Both the position numbers and the translations under genes were made by a program. From Girardinichthys multiradiatus (Eukaryota > Chordata > Actinopteri > Cyprinodontiformes > Goodeidae): 64,000 bases of DNA. This document shows, in pieces, positions 28,990-40,089 of the stretch (position 1 is its first letter; each line of letters begins with the position of its first letter). A model generated the notes under the pieces. It was not told the DNA's origin. It ran no database searches and saw only the letters and a program-made list of their open reading frames with translations. The DNA lies in contig NC_061817.1 in NCBI RefSeq assembly GCF_021462225.1, positions 2,410,095 through 2,474,094 on the forward strand. Reading direction: 5' to 3'.

Positions 28990-31900
28990 TTACAGGAAAT
29001 AATCAGCTACTGGTTTCTTGGAAGGGATGCCTCTGGTCTCCTGTGGTGCTGCCTCAAATATGATGAACTCTCGCTGTAAATGCTCGTCAAGTTCCAAGAT
29101 GGCTGCCACATTTCCACATCTGATTATCAGGGGGGACAAAAAACATTGGTTTGGTCATTTTAAATGGATACAATGAGCTTTGTTTTAAAATTTCCTTTGA
29201 TTATCATCATAGATTATAATGTATGTGCTCCGAAATTCAGGACAAGTGCAAAGGGTACATCTAGTCTGACAGACTGCAAATCAACCTCAGCCTTTCCTTC
29301 AAACTGTAAGAAAGATGCCCATTTATTACAAAACTAAACTCATGTATGACTGCTTGGCTGTGTTTGGTTGAGGCACTCAACATGCTAACTGCTGTCAGAA
29401 AGTACATGCTTACAGTGACCTCAGATTACATGGGAATAGCTTTGCATGCATGACATTTATATACATCAGTTCTATTTGTCTTGCTTGTAATCCACTTTGT
29501 TTTGGTCTCGCTGTGAATCAGCATTTTATTGAAGCACCTTCAAGGTAGGATGTTAATAATAAGAGCGCTCAATATCACAGATTCTCCAAGGCTTCTATAT
29601 TATAACTGGCCAGTTGGATGGACTCTGCACAGTGTATTTGGCTCACAGATCATATGGATCTTAGTGACCAAGGCTAGCATTGGAGACACCATGATGTTGG
29701 AAAAGAAACAGCAGAGTGAGGAAGACGTTGGTCAATCTCAAGCCATATTGTTCATGTCATATTTAACAATATTGCAGATTCATGTTTTTCTAATATCATG
29801 CAGTCCTGGTTAAAAGTAGCTCGTACAACTGGATTAACTAGGAGAACAGCTGTACAGTGTGTTGGTAGAACATTAACATAATGACAGATTTGAAATACTG
29901 CAATAAATGTTAAATATGCATCAACAGTATGCTACTCCACAGTGTGAAGCATTATTTGGATTTGTCAGCAGCTCCGGTTGTCCAGTAAATAAAAACACTG
30001 AGCTGAATGCAACTAGACTCCCCACCTGTAGCAGTAGTTTGGTGCTGACCACACTGTGAGCACAGTCTCATTGAAGTGCCACTTGTATCCCTCCATGACC
30101 AGCTGGTGGGCCCGGCATATCATGTGTATGTCGTTGGCGGCGTTGAACTGAGCCACCACATCACTCCCAAACAAGTAGCCAGCTCCTCTGGGACTCACCC
30201 CCCATCCTGTGGTATCTGAGATCAGAGAAACAAAAATTATTCTCAGGAAACCATTTCCTTCTGACTGTTGTTGTAAATTCAGCTCAAAATCCCTACGCTA
30301 CAATTTACCTGAAGTACCTTTGTCTGAAATGTTAGGAATCAAAGATAGTTCGTAAAAACCTGCAGATACCTTCAGGGTCTGACCACAAAAGGTCACACAT
30401 GGGTCCATCATGGGGCACTTCCTGTTTCCTATCAATGGTCCTGATCTGGTCCAATGTCTGGATGGAGGGAGACAAACCACCATGGACGCAGAAGATCTGA
30501 AACATTCAAATTAACGTGGTGTATTAGAAACAGAAGCAAACAGTTAAATGCAACAACATTCCCATAAAATACTTGTAAGTCAGAGATGACCAGTAAATAC
30601 ATCTCACCTTTCCATCAATGATAGCAGAAAGTGACAAGTAATCAAAAATCTCAGTGCAGTATCTCCACACGGTGACTGAACCATATTTGCGGAGGCACTC
30701 ATCGTAGAAGCCGTAGACCTGTGTAATTTGCCTGGATTCGTGGTTTCCTCGGATTAGGGTTATCCTATCAGGATAACGCACCTAATGTGAACACACAAGA
30801 GGTTAAAAGACGAAATGAAAGCACAGTGAAAATGCTGCATAAATGAAGTAATCTATCTTGTCTAAGCTGTGACTGAAATCCAAATGTTTACAACTGTACT
30901 GGCAAACACACAAGTAAGGTTTGTCCCCTGTGTTTACCTTAAGAGCTAGCAGCAGAAGAAAAGTCTCCACACTGTAGAAGCCACGGTCCACAAAGTCCCC
31001 CATGAAGAGATAATTTGTCTCCGGAACGTCACCGCCAACCTATTTTGTTTGAAGGTTAAAAACAAAAGGATACTGCTTTTAATATAACAATGTGCTGGGA
31101 ATTTGAAATAGTTGTTATAGATGAGGGGTTGACAGAATGTTCTATACAGAAAGGCTTACCAGGGTTCATACAGAATGTGCTTCAGAACCAGCAATGCTAC
31201 GACCCACTTATTATTTTAACATGTCAGCCGCTCCAATGTGACAGTATAAGAACCAAGGTGAACATGTAGGAAACAGTCTCCATTCATGAAGCATCAACAG
31301 AAGGCTGCAGATGAATTCCCACACATTTCCACTGTTGGGAAGGTGGGGTTGAATCCCTTCCCAGAAGGCTTGTGAAAGCAGTCAGTTGTGATCTTCTTTA
31401 AAACAGCATCCTAGCTGACAGAACTACAGCTTATTTCATAGCCCTAAAAGAAATCCTAGAGCTTTCTTCCCTTTAAAATACAGGAACTATGAATGATCAG
31501 GGCTCAGAAAAAAAAGATCTTTATCTCAGACTAAAAGCTGTAGTAATAGGGAGCAAAATAAAATACATCCACCAACCAATGAAGTTTGATGCTAGCTCTA
31601 CTGAGCTGACAATAAGGAGGTATTCTGACTGCTTTTCATCAACCTCGGGAGTCGGAACTGGGAAGTCCGACTGAGTTTTCTCAGAGTTGTAGCATTCCAG
31701 TTTCCTGCTTGTTTCCGTTCGAATTGCTAGCAACTGTAACAGCTGTCTTACAACAATAACGATGACAATAACACTGCTCTAAGCAGTATTTCGTGCATAT
31801 AAACAGCTATCAAACATCTCATCCTATAAACACTGAAAGTAGTACGAGTATGACTGACTAAAAGGTACAGAAATAATAAAGAACTGCTAAAAACAGTCAC

Positions 31901-34735
31901 AGCAAGAACAATTTACAACTATTGATGTGAGCAGCAGCCATCTTGAATGCAGAAGTTGGGAATGGTCAGTTGCCCTGACTTTCCAACTTGTAATTCCCTT
32001 TTTGCGGGCATTCCAATTGAAATTTCCTGCTCGGAGGTCAGAAATTCCGGTTTCCGAGTACAAATGGACCCGGCACAAAACAAGACACTTGTAATTTGAC
32101 AACTCAAAGAAACATTATGTCCCTCATTGAACTTCAAGCAAAAGCAAATCAAGCATTCATTCCTTTTATTCCAGTCAGAGATTGCAGTAGCTCAGTAGAG
32201 CTGCACAATACTGGAAAATCATAAAATGGTGAAGTTATTGTTAAATACTGAAGTGAGGAAACCAGTTGAGATAATTCCAAATGTTGCCTCCAGTATCTTG
32301 GACATGGTGTCAGTGGTGTTCTATCTACTGCAGACAGACTCCAGCAAACACACCTAGTACATTAGTGGCATGCACTGTCATTTCCTGACACTTAAAAATA
32401 GACTTCATAGAAAGCTCCTCACTGTGAAAAACTATTAGAACGGTCAGAAGCAAATGGTAAAAATTTGAAAACTTACTCTGAACAACTCTTTCAGGTCATA
32501 GAACTGTCCATGAATATCTCCACACACCTACAAGAAAAATGCTTTAAAAAGACTCCACATCAGACACAAAAAAAATCAAACTAATGTTTAGTTTACTTAC
32601 TGTGACAGGAGAGTCTACCCTCTGAACATTGCTTTCTTCAACTAGAATCTCTCTGAAAATATGTTCAGATGAAAATAAAGTTAGAATTTCATGCTTTGAT
32701 ATTTGAAACCATTTTTTTTTTTTTTACAGTTGCATAGAATTGATGAAAATCTGCAATTTTCTGGGCACCATCTAGAATTTCCACAAATCACAGAGAAAGA
32801 CACCAAATACAATGCTGCATTTCATGGACACCTGGGGTGTGTGATCTGCATGTGGATGTATGGTGAACGCTGAGGTTTTACGTTTTTTTATTTCACAATA
32901 TTATGGCAAACTATATACTAGATGAACTGACAATTCCCTTTGCTGAAATCCACTGGATCAGATGGAGAATTACTTTCACACTGCATTGAACAGATGTTGA
33001 CTGACTAATCTCAGGGTTTAGTTAAACCATGGAATATGCAAAGGAAACATCCGGATGTGGCCTCAAATTAAAAGGAGCACAATAGTAGTTTGGTAGTACC
33101 CCGCCTCTCGCCCATAGACTGCTGGAGATAGGCACCAGCTCCCCCACGACCCACTATGGAATAAGCGGTAGAAAATGACTGACTGACTGACAATAGTATA
33201 TCATGTGGTTAATATAAAAATGTCTCACAACCATAAAGTACAATAATATTTCTATGTTCTCCATAGTCGACTTATAAATGGTCTTTTTTTCATTATGATG
33301 TTCACGTATTAATCCAAGCCACGCTGAGTTCCACAGTCAGTATTGAGAGCATAAATAAATGTAGCATTTATGTTTCAAAATACATGTTCACAGCATAGTT
33401 GCAAAACTGAATTTAACTGTTTGACAAAGAGCAAGGGTCATTTTTACAACAATATCTGGGTTACTGGGCTCCCTAATAGATTTAAAGGTAAAAAAAACTG
33501 AGCTGACTTGTAACAATACTTTATTAATCCCAAAGGGAAATTAAATGTTGCAGCTCATTATGAAGGTTTCTTCAAAGAGTTGTAGATGCTGATGGCTGTG
33601 GGCAGGAAGGATCTCCTGTAGCGCTCCGTCTTACAGCAGATCTGAAGAAGCCTCTGACTGAAGACACTCTGTTGTTGTACAACAGTCTCATATCACCACA
33701 ATAAAAGTAGAAAAGTTATGAAAAACATTTTAGGCGCATAATCACCCATCGCTTGTATATTTAAAGATATGTCTGAAATGTTTTCAGTCTGAAACTGTTC
33801 ATTTAAAGTCTGCTTCTTCTATTCGGCATCCAAAGACGAAGAACAAGGAAAACATACAAGTCTTCAAAATATATATTGAGACACTTAAACAGTTATACTG
33901 TGGAGTAAAAGATTTTTAATTATATAACGTGTACTTGAATATGAGGCTGTACTTTAGCATAAGGCTGTACAATATCACGAGTTTATCATTATCACAATAC
34001 ACAATATGCATACCGCGAAGAGCCAGGACTGCTATAAGTGCTAGATACTAAATGAAATACCATGCATTTTGGCGCTTTATGCCTGTAATATGTGTAGCAA
34101 CCCTTTTTTTAAATGCAGCATAAATGTTTTAGATCGTAGAGAGGTGAAAAGGTGCTAAAGTCATTAAGTGACTATAAGTTGTTTCATTGACAAAAACAAC
34201 AGATAACAGGCAGATGCAACTTTTTCAATAAAAACTTTTTTTTTTCCAGCAGCTGGACAGACTACTCACAACCAGGGCTCTATGTTGGCTATAAATCCAA
34301 GGCAGAAAGACGGAAAAACTTGTGAATTCCTTATTACTCACAAGTCATATTGTTATCACAACATTCACCGACATTACTGCACATCACACGTTTCCCTAAA
34401 ATTATGCAGCGCTACTTAACTACACAACTGAGTCTTTTAAAAAATGTGGATATATTTCAGAACTGAAATGCCCAATATACTCCTTTGCTGTCAGAGTTTG
34501 AGCTTTTCAAAGCACAGAAGATTTATCATCTTTTCTTGAGATGTTTTAATATAGATACGGCTTAACCAGGACTATCAATGATTTCTGATTAATTTACATG
34601 TACAGTTACTCCTGTCTCCATGCCAAGCTGCACTCACCTGGCTTTAGCACATAATGCTTTGACTTCATTTTCCTTGATGAGCTCACAGCGTCGGAGCTGC
34701 TCTATTTGTCGGTCCAGGTCACTGATGTCCCCCAT
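28990..34735 (-). CDS. ppp4c: Serine/threonine-protein phosphatase 4 catalytic subunit
   Basis: Catalytic subunit of PP4, a PP2A-like metallophosphatase acting in nucleus, cytoplasm and at centrosomes. Eight coding exons in order: 34638-34735, 32601-32652, 32477-32527, 30938-31039, 30608-30781, 30370-30496, 30026-30215 and 28990-29119. All are GT-AG in phase; 307 residues, the usual vertebrate length. Starts [20 protein letters not shown]. Metal-site motifs are GDIHGQ (53-58), GDFVDRG (81-87) and GNHE (113-116), with His164 (VHGG) and His238 (CRAHQ). It ends DYFL, the carboxymethylated tail of this family. Residue 232 is His ([11 protein letters not shown]) where mammals have Asp. Exon 8 is preceded by a strong acceptor. 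An acceptor at 34892-34893 indicates a split 5' UTR. Identification is secure. Confidence 0.97.
29120..30020. other. ppp4c intron 7
   Basis: No repeat or gene recognised apart from short AT-rich tracts. Confidence 0.35.
31640..32075. repeat. Possible MITE in ppp4c intron 3
   Basis: The block begins with 'cgggagtcggaactgggaagtccgac' and closes with 'gctcggaggtcagaaattccggtttccgag', with 'cctgactttccaacttgtaattccc' between. These resemble ends of common fish hAT-type MITEs, but no clean target duplication was found. Confidence 0.35.
33100..33192 (+). repeat. LINE 3' tail with TGAC repeats
   Basis: 'ccccgcctctcgcccatagactgctggagataggcaccagctc' followed by 'ggaataagcggtagaaaatgactgactgactgac'. 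This is the typical 3' end of a fish LINE with a short tandem tail; the body is missing. Confidence 0.7.
33505..33700 (-). repeat. Interspersed fish repeat
   Basis: Contains 'tttattaatcccaaagggaaatta' and 'gctgtgggcaggaaggatctcctgtagcgctc', sequences common in fish genomes. Non-coding; lies in ppp4c intron 1. Confidence 0.55.
33955..34425. repeat. 'GCTGTACAATATCAC' repeat, copy 1
   Basis: A block of about 450 bases begins with 'ggctgtacaatatcacgag' and carries 'aaagtcattaagtgactataagttgtttc' and 'acattcaccgacattactgcac'. The same order of motifs recurs at 53565-54010. Shorter relatives occur at about 45725-45800 and 52080-52160. Non-coding, probably a non-autonomous DNA element. Confidence 0.6.
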
Positions 34736-34891
34736 TGTCACACACATAGAGAGCTGTTCACACTATTCACCTCTAACACTCCGGGATCCCTCAACACTCG
34801 GCTACTCCACCCCCAAAGCAACCGAGCCAATATCCCGCACGGAGAAAGGCCGGGGATCTGCTTCAGCCACGGAGGTGAGGACTTAAAAAAG
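34736..34891 (-). other. 5' UTR part of ppp4c exon before the start codon
   Basis: Upstream of the ATG on -, a pyrimidine tract and CCCCTCAG acceptor end at 34892, so 34891-34736 is probably transcribed 5' UTR. A donor-like CACG|GTAATT at 35454/35453 fits an upstream non-coding exon. Confidence 0.5.
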
Positions 34892-35453
34892 CTGAGGGGA
34901 AAAATAAAACAATGATATTAATTCAGATCTAAAATAAAAAGCTTAAACATTCAAAACAACCAGCAGTGTGTTGGGAGGTCACAAGTTCCTATCTGCTTTC
35001 TGAAAATAAAACCACAGTAACTTTAAAGTCTTCAACGTGAAACAGACAAAAAAGCACAAAAAGTGGCGTTATTTCTTGAAGAATGCGAGGCCTAGGGGCG
35101 CAGCTTCCCCTATGCTAGTCACTAGCATGTTAGCTTACATCACCATCAATACGTCAGAGAACAACTGATTCTTTGAGAACTAAGCCAACCATTTTGTTCA
35201 GGAATTTGTCTGAATCGCTGAACAAATGTCTCGCAGTGTATAGCAAACACATCCCTATGTCCGACAGCCTGTTGTAGTAATAAAGTATGTCAATCGGATG
35301 ATATAAACGGCTGTCACTTAGCAGTATTAGCATCTGGTTAACTTCACATTCGGCGCAAACGCTGGTTAGCTCTCCTTGGCTAATTTGGCTAGCAAGACAT
35401 ACAACGGCACACATTCCACTGCTGAATCAACAGGACTTCAAAAACGTAATTAC

Positions 35454-35690
35454 CGTGTTTCTAGATGTTGAAACCCAAACACTTATGTTACTCTTAATGG
35501 ACGGTGGACTCTTTCGCGGTTTGTTCACCGGCTCCTCTCCCTCCCCCGGTATCGTCTTTGCCGGTTCAGTCCTGCTGTGCTCACCAACGCCACTCCACCG
35601 TATCTTCCGGTGTGGGGGACGCGCAACTGTCGGTCTAATTTTCAACCAGAACAGTGTCTGACTGGAGAACTTTACAAAACAAGCTACATT
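35454..35690 (-). promoter_or_regulatory. Likely ppp4c promoter and first non-coding exon
   Basis: CpG-rich block with pyrimidine-rich runs. It includes an ETS-type CCGGAAG on - (35604-35610) and the donor-like site at 35453-35454. It ends just before an AT microsatellite and a Tc1 insertion, so the promoter must be short or extend across the transposon. Confidence 0.45.
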
Positions 35691-35693
35691 ACA

Positions 35694-35702
35694 AAAAAAA
35701 AA

Positions 35703-35733
<31 letters not shown>

Positions 35734-35775
35734 CATATATATATATCTATATATATATATATGTATATATATACA

Positions 35776-35820
<45 letters not shown>

Positions 35821-35872
35821 ATATATGTATATGTATATATATATATATTTATATATATATATATATATATAC
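35694..35872. repeat. AT/ATAC microsatellite
   Basis: About 180 bases of alternating T and A with scattered C and G (tatatacatatatatata type), preceded by poly-A. All frames here translate to Tyr/Ile repeats and are not genes. Confidence 0.97.
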
Positions 35873-35873
35873 A

Positions 35874-37116
35874 CCTGGTTTTAGACCACAATAATTTATT
35901 AGTATAGTGTAGGGCCTCCTTTTGCGGCCAATACAGCGTCAATTCGTCTTGGGAATGACATATACAAGTCCTGCACAGTGGTCAGAGGGATTTTAAGCCA
36001 TTCTTCTTGCAGGATAGTGGCCAGGTCACTATGTGATACTGGTGGAGGAAAACGTTTCCTGACTCGCTCCTCCAAAACACCCCAAAGTGGCTCAATAATA
36101 TTTAGATCTGGTGACTGTGCAGGCCATGGGAGATGTTCAACTTCACTCTTATGTTCATCAAACCAATCTTTCACCAGTCTTGCTGTGTTTATTGGTGCAT
36201 TGTCATCCTGATACACGGCACCACCTTCAGGATACAATGTTTGAACCATTGGATGCACATGGTCCTCAAGAATGGTTCGGTAGTCCTTGGCAGTGACGCG
36301 CCCATCTAGCACAAGTATTGGGCCAAGGGAATGCCATGATATGGCAGCCCAAACCATCACTGATCCACCCCCATGCTTCACTCTGGGCATGCAACAGTCT
36401 GGGTGGTATGCTTCTTTGGGGCTTCTCCACACCGTAACTCTCCTGGATGTGGGGAAAACAGTAAAGGTGGACTCATCAGAGAACAATACATGTTTCACAT
36501 TGTCCACAGCCCAAGATTTGCGCTCCTTGCTCCATTGAAACCGACGTTTGGCATTGGCATGAGTGACCAAACGTTTGCCTATAGCAGCCCGGCCGTGTAG
36601 ATTGACCCTGTGGAGCTCCTGACGGACAGTTCTGGTGGAAACAGGAGAGTTGAGGTGCACATTTAATTCTGCCGTGATTTGGGCAGCCGTGGTTTTATGT
36701 TTTCTGGATACAATCCAGGTTAGCACCCGAACATCCCTTTCAGACAGCTTCCTCTTGCGTCCACAGTTAATCCTGTTGGATGTGGTTCGTCCTTCTTGGT
36801 GGTATGCTGACATTACCCTGGATACCGTGGCTCTTGATACATCACAAAGACTTGCTGTCTTGGTCACAGATGCCCCAGCAAGACGTGCACCAACAATTTG
36901 TCCTCTTTTGAACTCTGGTATGTCACCCATAATGTTGTGTGCATTTCAATATTTTGAACAAAACTGTGCTCTTACCCTGCTAATTGAACCTTCACACTCT
37001 GCTCTTACTGGTGCAATGTGCAATCAATGAAGACTGGTTACCAGGCTGGTCCAATTTAGCCATGAAACCACCAACACTAAAATGACAGGTGTTTCAGTTT
37101 CATTGTCCAACCCCTG
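35874..37116 (-). mobile_element. Tc1/mariner-like transposon A2 (DD36E type), one end lost
   Basis: Transposase on -, 36930 to 35899, is an intact 343-codon frame starting at ATG ([10 protein letters not shown]). It has an N-terminal helix-turn-helix ([20 protein letters not shown]) and a catalytic triad at Asp152 (LFSDES), Asp243 (QDDNAP) and Glu280 (PDLNIIE), with 36 residues between the last two. The right terminal repeat is complete, ending at 37116 before TA repeats. The left end begins at 'acacctggttttagacc': about 25 terminal bases present in A1 are replaced by the microsatellite. The source of transposase may be intact but this copy should not move itself. Confidence 0.92.
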
Positions 37117-37119
37117 TAT

Positions 37120-38550
37120 ATATATATGGTGGAAATTCAAAGACAGATTTGTTGCCATGGTTGTGGTCAGAAAGCTGTAACACGTAGTTGTGGCGCTGTT
37201 CGATTTGCCAGTAGAACAGATTATCAACCGTTTACATAATTGAATACCAAGCTTTCCAGGAATATACCTAATGTTAACTTCGAACACTAGTACAACAGGA
37301 CTTGGACCTTTTCAGTTTGTTGCGGTATGCCGTAAGAAAACAAAGATTAAAAAAGCTTATATTTTGGCTCTGAATTGTTTGGTTGAGTTTTCTTACTTAC
37401 CCCAACCCCAAAATCCATTATGTCTGTGTTGTATTCAAATTTATTCATATAGCAGCAGGGATAAACAATGTTTTTTGCATTTCTGACTATCTGTATGTCA
37501 CATATATTCACACACACAATACTAAACAACCTTCTCTAATAAACATGTTGCTTAGAGAAACACTAATATTCACAGTAGTTACCCTGGTCAGCATGTAGAT
37601 CTGTAAATCCCATTGGATTCAGACTTGGAACTGAAACATGGTTTAGTTTTCTTATTCCCAGATCCAGATAAAATAATTTACAATAACTGGCGTGTAAGGT
37701 TACTGCAGAACAAGAGCCCAAGAAAATTCAATCATTATTTATTCATGCAAAAATCACAATCATAAAAAAAAGATTAAAAAAAAAAAACCTTGACAAAAAT
37801 AAGAAATGTCAGCTATGGCATCATAATCTGGAAGCTCCATGTCAGTAGGATTGTGCACATTGGTTCATTTTGGAGACACATTTCTAAACTAACAAGGCAC
37901 ATCTTTAAAAAGTTTATTAGTGCTTAAATAATATTTCATTTACAGTTCTCTTGTGAGTAATAAACTAATTGTATGATCATTACTAACAAAGTTGAAAGAA
38001 GGTGAGATTTTGATTCATTAAAGTTCTGAACATTGTGTTTTCCAGATTACTAAAACTGATCCACCTGAAATTACTACTGGTCCCATTTGTAATAAATGAC
38101 TGTAGAATGTTTCAATGTTTCAACTTCACTAAATAATCTGTTCTATCAGTACCCTCAAATAAAATAGAACAAGTACAACAGTATATGCCATAGTTCAGTA
38201 GGTTCATTCTTCCAATTGGACCACTCACCCTACCATCAACAGAAACCTTCCCAAATGTTTTGACAAAAAAACACTGTTTAAAATAGCACAATAGCAAATG
38301 ATGAGCGCTTAAATAGAAAGACTGTGTATAGCCCTTAGAAACTACACTTGGTAATAAAACACAAAACTGGATTTAATCTTTAAAGGCACTGTAAAACTGA
38401 TCTAATGAGGAGCTTCCAGCTTGACTGTTCAGTGTAAACATATTTAACTGAGGAAAATCAAAGTTTTTAAGTGCATACTTTACACTGCAGCATTTCTTAC
38501 ATCAGGACTAGCAAACATCATCACTATTATTTTTAAGAGTTTTTTTTAAT
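37120..38550. other. Intergenic stretch between ppp4c and cln3
   Basis: AT-rich, no coding signal. An A-rich tract lies at 37765-37788. It may include part of the cln3 3' UTR, whose end I could not place. Confidence 0.35.
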
Positions 38551-38559
38551 ACAGTTGGA

Positions 38560-39735
38560 CCAACGGTGGTCAGACCTCTACTCGTATTTGGACTCCTCTG
38601 TACTTTCAAATTCTAGACCTGTTTCACCTGCCCTTTCTACAATTTTACAAAGGCGGTTTTTAATCATCTGCAGTCCTTTCTAGAAACTAATTGTATTTTT
38701 TAAAATGTTTTAATCTGGTTTTAGATCCCATCACAGCACTGAGACTGCCATCTTAAAAGTCCACAATGATACTGTATGTCGATGCCAGATGCCCAACTGT
38801 CTTGGTGCTGTTTGACCTCACTTCAGTATTGATACAGTGCATCACACAGTAATTCTGTCATGTTTAAGTCACAATGTTTGAATTCGAGGTATGGCACTTA
38901 AACGGTTTACTTCATACTTAACAGAGAAATCCTTGTTTGTAATGATTGTTGACCTGTCTTCTTCTACTGCCCCTCTTTCTTATGGCGTCCCACAAGGCTC
39001 CATCCTTGGCCCCTTACTTTTCTGTCTTTACATGCTACCACTTGGATCAGTCATTGTCAAACTGTCCTTTCAGTGCTATGTCGATGACATACAAATATAT
39101 CTCCCAGTAAATTCTGACAGGGATGAGGCAACTACTTCTTTGTCTGTCTGTATCTCAGATATTAAGCAGTGACTGGCTCAAAATTCCTTAAATTGTTTTA
39201 CATTAAATCAGGACAAATTTGAACATATTGTATTTGGGAACAGTACAGCAGCTTGCCTTAATTCTTCTCTCACTTCTACTGTTAGAAATCTCAGTGTGCT
39301 CTTTGACTCAAATTTTAAACTTGACAAATGAATAAACAATGTGGTTAGGACAAGCTTCTTTTACTTACAGCTCCTAGTGAAAGCTAGATCATAATGACCT
39401 TGAAAAGGTTGTCCATGCTTCTGGATTACAGTAATTCCTTGTTTTCGGTCTAAACCAGTCTTTATTGAGTCACTTTTGAAACCTTACAGAATGCTGCTGC
39501 CCATCTCATAAACACTAGGAAAAAGGATCACATAACAGTGATACCTAAATCCCTTCACTGGCTCCCCACTAGGTTTAGGATTGATTTAAAACTTTTAATG
39601 CTTGCGTCTTAAAGTTCTGATTGGTTTGGTCCCATTGTATCAGTGTGATCTTTTAACTGTTTGTGTACATGGCCGAGTCTTGAGGGCCTCAAATGAGCAC
39701 CTGTTGGAGGAGCCCAGGTCTAAATATAAGCACTG
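38560..39735 (+). pseudogene. LINE reverse-transcriptase fossil
   Basis: On +, remnants in order resemble a CR1/L2/Rex1-group reverse transcriptase: 'SHHSTETAILKVHNDT', then 'LSYGVPQGSILGPLLFCLYM' and 'CYVDDIQIYLP' (YVDD in place of YADD), then 'IPKSLHWLPTRFRIDLKLL'-type C-terminal sequence. Multiple frameshifts. It lies between ppp4c and the cln3 stop codon. Confidence 0.75.
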
Positions 39736-40089
39736 GTGTGGCCAGTATACCATTTGAGATCCTCATAAAAAGGAAACTAATTAGAAAAAAAAAAAGCCCC
39801 TTTATGTTACAAATGTTAGAAGATGTAAAATCAGTACTTACAACTAGATATATTGACTTTTAATGCTAATTGTCTCAGTGAAGAAATGCTTATATACCCA
39901 GCTGTCAGTCTGGATCATTGGTCTTTTCACTGTTATTTTGTGGGTAGGAAGCTTAATAGATTCTTATGTCAGGTGACTTCTCAGTTGTTGAGGATTCAGC
40001 AACGGGTGTTAATGAATTCAGGAGGAATACTGTATCTGGAATCCTCCAGTGTGTTGCTTGTTCTTCCTGCTGGCTAGGGTGTGAGCTTC

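Noticed and set aside
35654..35942. Tyr/Ile-repeat frames on both strands
   Set aside because: They are translations of an AT microsatellite.
35978..37030. Several + frames opposite transposase A2, and similar ones opposite A1 and B1-B3
   Set aside because: Antisense shadows that recur with every transposon copy.
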